A DNA stretch of 8,378 nucleotides from Candidatus Latescibacteria bacterium 4484_107 (GTDB lineage: Bacteria > Latescibacterota > 4484-107), in contig MVCQ01000046.1 of NCBI GenBank assembly GCA_002059205.1, positions 1 to 8,378 of the forward strand, given 5' to 3'. The first letter of the stretch is position 1. Every line of letters starts with the position of its first letter. Under the pieces are notes generated by a model. That model had not been told where the DNA came from. It saw only the letters and a list, made by a program, of their open reading frames with translations, and did not search any database. Positions 4,926 through 8,378 of the stretch are shown in pieces. The translations under genes and the position numbers were made by a program.

Positions 4926-6497
4926 ATGTCGCAGGGGATTTTGACATTATGGCCTTTTTTTATGGTCTTGGCCGCCGTGGTGGCTTTTGTGGTGGGGTGG
5001 TGGGTGAACGATCGGGTCAAGCAGGGAAAGATCGCCGATGCGGAGAGGTTTTCGGAGAAGATTATTAACGATTCGAGGAAGGAGGCCGCGTCCATTCGGG
5101 AGCGTGCGGCTTTGGAGTCGGAGAACGAGTGGCATAAGGCGCGGGAAAGGTTTGAGGAGGATACCGCAGGGAAGCGCGAGGAATTGAGGAAATTAGAGAT
5201 GCGCCTGATGGATCGAGAACGGAAGCTGGACAAGAAGGTGGATCTTCTAAATACCAAAGAGCGCGGGATTCGTCATCGCGACCGGGAGTTGAGTTTGAGG
5301 GAAAAGTCCGTGCAGGCCAAGGATGCCCAGCTTTCAGAGATGACCAAGGAGCAGAATATCCGGTTGGAGCGGATCGCCGGAATGCGGTCGGAGGAGGCGA
5401 AATCGCTCTTGATGCGCAACCTGGAGCAAAAGGTGAAGCAGGAAGCAGCGCAACGCGCCAAGGAGATCAAGGATCGGGCGATCTTGGAAGCAGAGAAGGA
5501 GGCCCGGGAGGTCATCTCCCGGGCGATCCAGCGGTGTGCCGCGGATCACGTGGTGGAGTCCACGGTTTCGGTCGTATCGCTGCCCTCGGACGAGATGAAG
5601 GGGCGCATCATCGGTCGGGAGGGACGGAATATCCGGGCGTTCGAGACGGCCACCGGCGTGGAGGTGATCGTAGATGATACGCCGGAGGCGGTGATCCTTT
5701 CGGGATTCGACAGCATCAGACGGGAGATTGCCCGGATCGCTTTGGAGCGGCTTGTATCGGATGGGCGTATTCATCCGGCCCGGATCGAGGAAGTGGTGAA
5801 AAAAACCCAGCGAGACATGGAGGAGATTATCCAGCAGGCGGGGGAGCAGGCCGCGTACGATGTGGGGGTCCATGGGCTTCATCCGAAAATTCTGTATTAT
5901 TTAGGGCGCTTGAAGTATCGGACGAGCTACGGGCAGAATGTGCTTCAGCATAGTAAGGAGGTGGCGTTTCTGTCGGGGTTGATGGCCGGGGAGTTGGAGT
6001 TGGATGAGGTGCTGGCGCGGCGGGCCGGGCTGTTGCACGATATTGGAAAGGCGGCGGACCAGGAGATGGAAGGAACGCATACGCAGATCGGTCTGGAGTT
6101 GGCGCGGCGTCTTGAAGAGGGGGAGGTTGTGCAGAACGCCATCGCGGGACATCACGAAGATGTGCCGGCGATTTCGTTGATCACGGTGTTGGTGTCGGCG
6201 GCCGATGCGATCTCAGGAGCCCGGCCGGGGGCGCGACGGGAGACCTTGGAGAGTTACGTGCACCGGCTGGAGCGTCTCGAGGAGGTAGCGGATTCTTTTG
6301 CGGGCGTGGAGAAGGCTTATGCGATTCAGGCGGGACGGGAGATTCGGGTGATCGTGGATTCGGGAAGTGTGGGCGATGCATACTCGGAGCAACTGGCGTC
6401 GGATATTGCGGAGAAGATTCAGGCGGACATGGAGTATCCGGGGCAGATCAAGGTGACGGTGATTCGGGAGACCCGGGCGGTGGATTATGCAAGATAG
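4926..6497 (+). CDS. rny: Ribonuclease Y
   Basis: Membrane-bound endoribonuclease that starts mRNA turnover. The protein has 523 residues, close to the family's usual 520. Residues 5-26 (ILTLWPFFMVLAAVVAFVVG and on) form the single N-terminal membrane segment. A long charged coiled coil covers about 35-205. The KH RNA-binding domain holds GRIIGREGRNIR at 226-237. The HD catalytic domain has QHSKEVAFLSG then LLHDIGKA, with the metal-binding His-Asp pair at 371-372 and a later GHHEDVP. The start is ATG 4926, with AGGAGG (4911-4916) nine bases upstream. An in-frame ATG at 4890 would add 12 charged residues before the membrane segment and lacks a comparable site. The next gene is a YmdB-type phosphodiesterase, as in Bacillus. 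Translation of its own leader may be affected by the hairpin at 4846. Confidence 0.97.
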   Translation: MSQGILTLWPFFMVLAAVVAFVVGWWVNDRVKQGKIADAERFSEKIINDSRKEAASIRERAALESENEWHKARERFEEDTAGKREELRKLEMRLMDRERKLDKKVDLLNTKERGIRHRDRELSLREKSVQAKDAQLSEMTKEQNIRLERIAGMRSEEAKSLLMRNLEQKVKQEAAQRAKEIKDRAILEAEKEAREVISRAIQRCAADHVVESTVSVVSLPSDEMKGRIIGREGRNIRAFETATGVEVIVDDTPEAVILSGFDSIRREIARIALERLVSDGRIHPARIEEVVKKTQRDMEEIIQQAGEQAAYDVGVHGLHPKILYYLGRLKYRTSYGQNVLQHSKEVAFLSGLMAGELELDEVLARRAGLLHDIGKAADQEMEGTHTQIGLELARRLEEGEVVQNAIAGHHEDVPAISLITVLVSAADAISGARPGARRETLESYVHRLERLEEVADSFAGVEKAYAIQAGREIRVIVDSGSVGDAYSEQLASDIAEKIQADMEYPGQIKVTVIRETRAVDYAR

Positions 6498-6515
6498 CGT
6501 GATTTCGGAGTTTCG

Positions 6516-6586
6516 CACCACAAAGTCGCAGAAGACGCAGAGAAAGGAAAACCCAAGGCATTGAAGTTCTTTGCGTCTTTGCGGTG
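6516..6586. repeat. Palindrome, CACCGCAAAG family, between rny and the phosphodiesterase gene
   Basis: CACCACAAAG (6516-6525) faces CTTTGCGGTG (6577-6586) with one mismatch. The inner left AGACGCAGAGAAAGG faces TTCTTTGCGTC (6567-6577). It is the shortest copy of the family and lacks the long central part of the 3685-3796 copy. The right end lies 33 bases before the chosen start of the next gene. A GTG inside its right arm (6584) extends the next ORF artificially. Confidence 0.75.
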
Positions 6587-6619
6587 AAGTTTCAATCCGA
6601 AGTCCGATGGAGGATTGGC

Positions 6620-7411
6620 TTGAAAATTCTTTTTGTGGCGGACATCATTGGGAGGCCGGGGCGACGGGCGGCGGCGGAGTGGATTCCAAGGCTTCGGGAG
6701 AAGTATGAGGTGGGGCTGTGTATTGCAAATGGGGAGAATGTCGCCGGGGGATTGGGGATTACGGAGAACATTGGAAAGAAGTTGCATCGGTATGGGATTG
6801 ATGTGATTACGAGCGGGAATCACATCTGGGATAAGCGGGACGAGATGGGGTATATCGAGCGGGCTACGCATTTATTGCGCCCGGCAAATTACCCCCCTGG
6901 AGTGATCGGGATCGGGAGCGGGGTGTTTCCGGCGAAGGATGGGACGTTAGTGGGGGTGTTGAATCTTCAGGGGCGGACGTTTTTGAAGGAGATTGATTGC
7001 CCGTTTCGGGTGGCGAAAGAGCAGATCGCCGCGCTGGGGACGCGGATTATCGTAGTGGATTTCCATGCGGAGGCCACGTCGGAGAAGGTGGCGATGGGAT
7101 GGTACTTAGACGGGCTGGTGAGTGCGGTGATCGGGACGCATACGCATGTGCAGACGTGTGATGAGCGCGTCCTTCCGGGAGGAACGGCTTATATTACGGA
7201 TGCAGGCATGACAGGGCCGCACGATTCGGTGATCGGGATGGAGAAGGAGCGCGCCATCCGACATTTTCTGACCAAGCTTCCGGTGCGGTTCGATCCCGCA
7301 AAGGGGGATGTCAAGCTATGTGGGGTGCTGCTGGACGTGGATGAGGAGACTGGGAAGGCGCGGAGGATCGAGCGGGTGAAGGTGGATTTTGAGGAAAAGG
7401 TGAATGGGTGA
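6620..7411 (+). CDS. ymdB: YmdB/TIGR00282-family metallophosphoesterase
   Basis: Dinuclear-metal phosphodiesterase; family members such as Bacillus YmdB hydrolyse 2',3'-cyclic nucleotides and influence RNase Y-linked mRNA levels and biofilm or motility choice. The protein has 263 residues (Bacillus form about 264). Expected metal and active-site residues are all present: D8 (VADIIGRPG), E39 and N40 (NGENVAGGLGIT), N67 and H68 (SGNHIWDKRD), H149 (DFHAEATSEK), H174 and H176 (GTHTHVQT). The usual GDI at residues 7-9 is ADI here. The start is TTG 6620, with GGAGG (6609-6613) six bases upstream giving MKILFVADIIGRPGR. A GTG at 6584 lies in the palindromic repeat and is rejected. It is the next gene after rny, supporting a shared role in RNA metabolism, but the palindrome between them may modulate read-through. 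Confidence 0.93.
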   Translation: MKILFVADIIGRPGRRAAAEWIPRLREKYEVGLCIANGENVAGGLGITENIGKKLHRYGIDVITSGNHIWDKRDEMGYIERATHLLRPANYPPGVIGIGSGVFPAKDGTLVGVLNLQGRTFLKEIDCPFRVAKEQIAALGTRIIVVDFHAEATSEKVAMGWYLDGLVSAVIGTHTHVQTCDERVLPGGTAYITDAGMTGPHDSVIGMEKERAIRHFLTKLPVRFDPAKGDVKLCGVLLDVDEETGKARRIERVKVDFEEKVNG

Positions 7412-7446
7412 GTGGAGGGCAAAGCCGGCACTCTTCGAGCAATCTG

Positions 7447-7474
7447 CAACACGTACCACGAAATACGCAACACG
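7447..7474. repeat. Heptanucleotide tandem repeat, four units
   Basis: Units read CAACACG, TACCACG, AAATACG, CAACACG, all sharing ACG or CG at the same phase; the next bases (AACCCGC) begin a decayed fifth unit. It fills the middle of the 88-base gap before xseA and ends 25 bases before its start. It has the same 7-base period as the 4271-4298 array but a different motif. Confidence 0.65.
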
Positions 7475-7499
7475 AACCCGCCTCAAAGAGGAAAACTTT

Positions 7500-8378
7500 A
7501 TGTTAGATTCGGCAGAAACCTATTCAGTTTCCGAGATTACGCGGGCGATTAAGGGGCTGTTAGACGAAGGGTTGATTCCGCTGTGGGTGGAGGGGGAGGT
7601 GTCGAATTACGTACATCATACGTCGGGGCACCGGTATTTTACGCTGAAGGATGAGGGCAGCCAGCTTCGATGTGTGATGTGGAAGTGGCAGGGGCGGTTG
7701 TTTTTTACGCCTGAGGATGGGATGAAGGTGCGGGCTCATGGACGGATTTCGGTGTATGAGCGCGGAGGACAATATCAATTGGTCGTGTCGGAGCTTCAGC
7801 CGGCGGGCGTCGGGGAGCTTCAGTTGGCGTTTGAGCAGTTGAAGGAACGGTTGGCGAAGGAGGGGTTGTTTGACGAGAGCCGGAAGCGTGCGCTACCGGT
7901 TTTTCCGCAGCGGATTGGAGTAGTGACCTCGCCGACGGGCGCGGCGATCCGGGATATTGCCCATGGGATCGGGAGGCGCTTTCCATCGGCTCAGGTGGTG
8001 CTCTGGCCGGCGCGGGTTCAGGGGACAGGGGCGGCTGCGGAGATTGCGGAGGGGATTGAAAAACTGAATGCCTATGGCGAGGTGGATGTGCTCATTGTGG
8101 GACGGGGAGGGGGTTCGCTGGAGGATCTGTGGGCGTTCAACGAGGAGGAGGTGGCGCGGGCGATCTATGCCTCCCGGATTCCCGTCGTGTCGGCGGTGGG
8201 GCACGAGATTGATTTTGTGATCGCGGATTTTGTGGCGGATCGGCGCGCTCCGACGCCTTCGGCTGCCGCGGAGATGGTGGTGCGGGACGGCGCGGACTTG
8301 ATGCGGGGAGTGGAGGATTTGCGCGAACGGGCGGAGCGGGCATTGATGCAGCGGTTGGAGGAGGGGGAGCGGCGTGTG
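7500..8378 (+). CDS. xseA: Exodeoxyribonuclease VII large subunit (3' end cut by the window)
   Basis: Large subunit of ExoVII, which with several small XseB subunits degrades single-stranded DNA from both ends. The first 293 codons are present, out of roughly 400-450 usual. The N-terminal OB fold (about 10-105) includes LWVEGEVSNYVHHTSGHRYF and TLKDEGSQLRCVMWK. It is followed by GELQLAFEQLKERLAKEGLF. The catalytic domain shows GVVTSPTGAAIRDI at 140-153, VGRGGGSLEDLWAFNEEEVA from 200, and SAVGHEIDF with G234-H235-E236, then ADRRAPTPSAAAE. The last residues enter the long coiled-coil region. The start is ATG 7500, with GAGG (7488-7491) eight bases upstream. The reading frame is open to the window edge with no frameshift. 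xseB may follow outside the window. Confidence 0.96.
   Translation, partial: MLDSAETYSVSEITRAIKGLLDEGLIPLWVEGEVSNYVHHTSGHRYFTLKDEGSQLRCVMWKWQGRLFFTPEDGMKVRAHGRISVYERGGQYQLVVSELQPAGVGELQLAFEQLKERLAKEGLFDESRKRALPVFPQRIGVVTSPTGAAIRDIAHGIGRRFPSAQVVLWPARVQGTGAAAEIAEGIEKLNAYGEVDVLIVGRGGGSLEDLWAFNEEEVARAIYASRIPVVSAVGHEIDFVIADFVADRRAPTPSAAAEMVVRDGADLMRGVEDLRERAERALMQRLEEGERRV

Noticed and set aside
6584..6619. Upstream GTG start for the phosphodiesterase
   Set aside because: It lies in the repeat; TTG 6620 has GGAGG at ideal spacing and gives the standard family N-terminus.
1..8378. tRNA or rRNA genes
   Set aside because: No cloverleaf with GGTTCRANYCC-type T arm and matching acceptor stem, and no rRNA signature, was seen on either strand.

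Overview
The window reads as bacterial chromosome: a conserved housekeeping gene cluster, all on the + strand, preceded by an AT-richer accessory segment with toxin-antitoxin genes. The order pheT, small coiled-coil gene, zapA, putative structured RNA, rny (RNase Y), ymdB-type phosphodiesterase, xseA combines pieces known from several phyla: rny-ymdB is typical of Firmicutes, and zapA followed by 6S RNA is typical of Proteobacteria. The coding strand is G-rich and C-poor, and the gaps are full of palindromic and 7-bp-period repeats. This suggests an uncultured or environmental lineage, perhaps in or near the FCB group (for example Latescibacterota-like). That assignment is a guess from gene order and repeat style; no sequence search was possible.

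Layout. Positions 1-1130 are accessory. A double palindrome is followed by a HicB-like antitoxin gene broken by a +1 frameshift, then an intact HicA toxin gene. Next comes a possible 35-residue single-membrane-segment protein, then a second HicB/HicA pair that looks intact. Both pairs are antitoxin-first and overlap by ATGA. Positions 1131-1299 are a gap with a palindrome. From 1300 on: pheT (phenylalanyl-tRNA synthetase beta chain), a 90-residue ZapB-like coiled coil, zapA, a 296-base gap with a strong stem ending in nine T (candidate compact 6S-like RNA), rny, a YmdB/TIGR00282 metallophosphoesterase, and the first 293 codons of xseA, which runs off the right edge.

How the genes fit together. 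PheT charges tRNA-Phe with its partner PheS, which is not in the window. The coiled-coil protein and ZapA probably act together at the FtsZ ring. RNase Y starts mRNA decay at the membrane, and YmdB-type phosphodiesterases are its usual genomic neighbours. XseA is the large subunit of exonuclease VII.

The most notable points are the frameshifted antitoxin beside an intact toxin, the small membrane ORF between the two modules, the short structured RNA at the usual 6S position, and palindromes in four gaps whose right arms end 14-59 bases before a start codon. I see no wholly new system here. The RNA and the repeats are the best candidates for undescribed biology.
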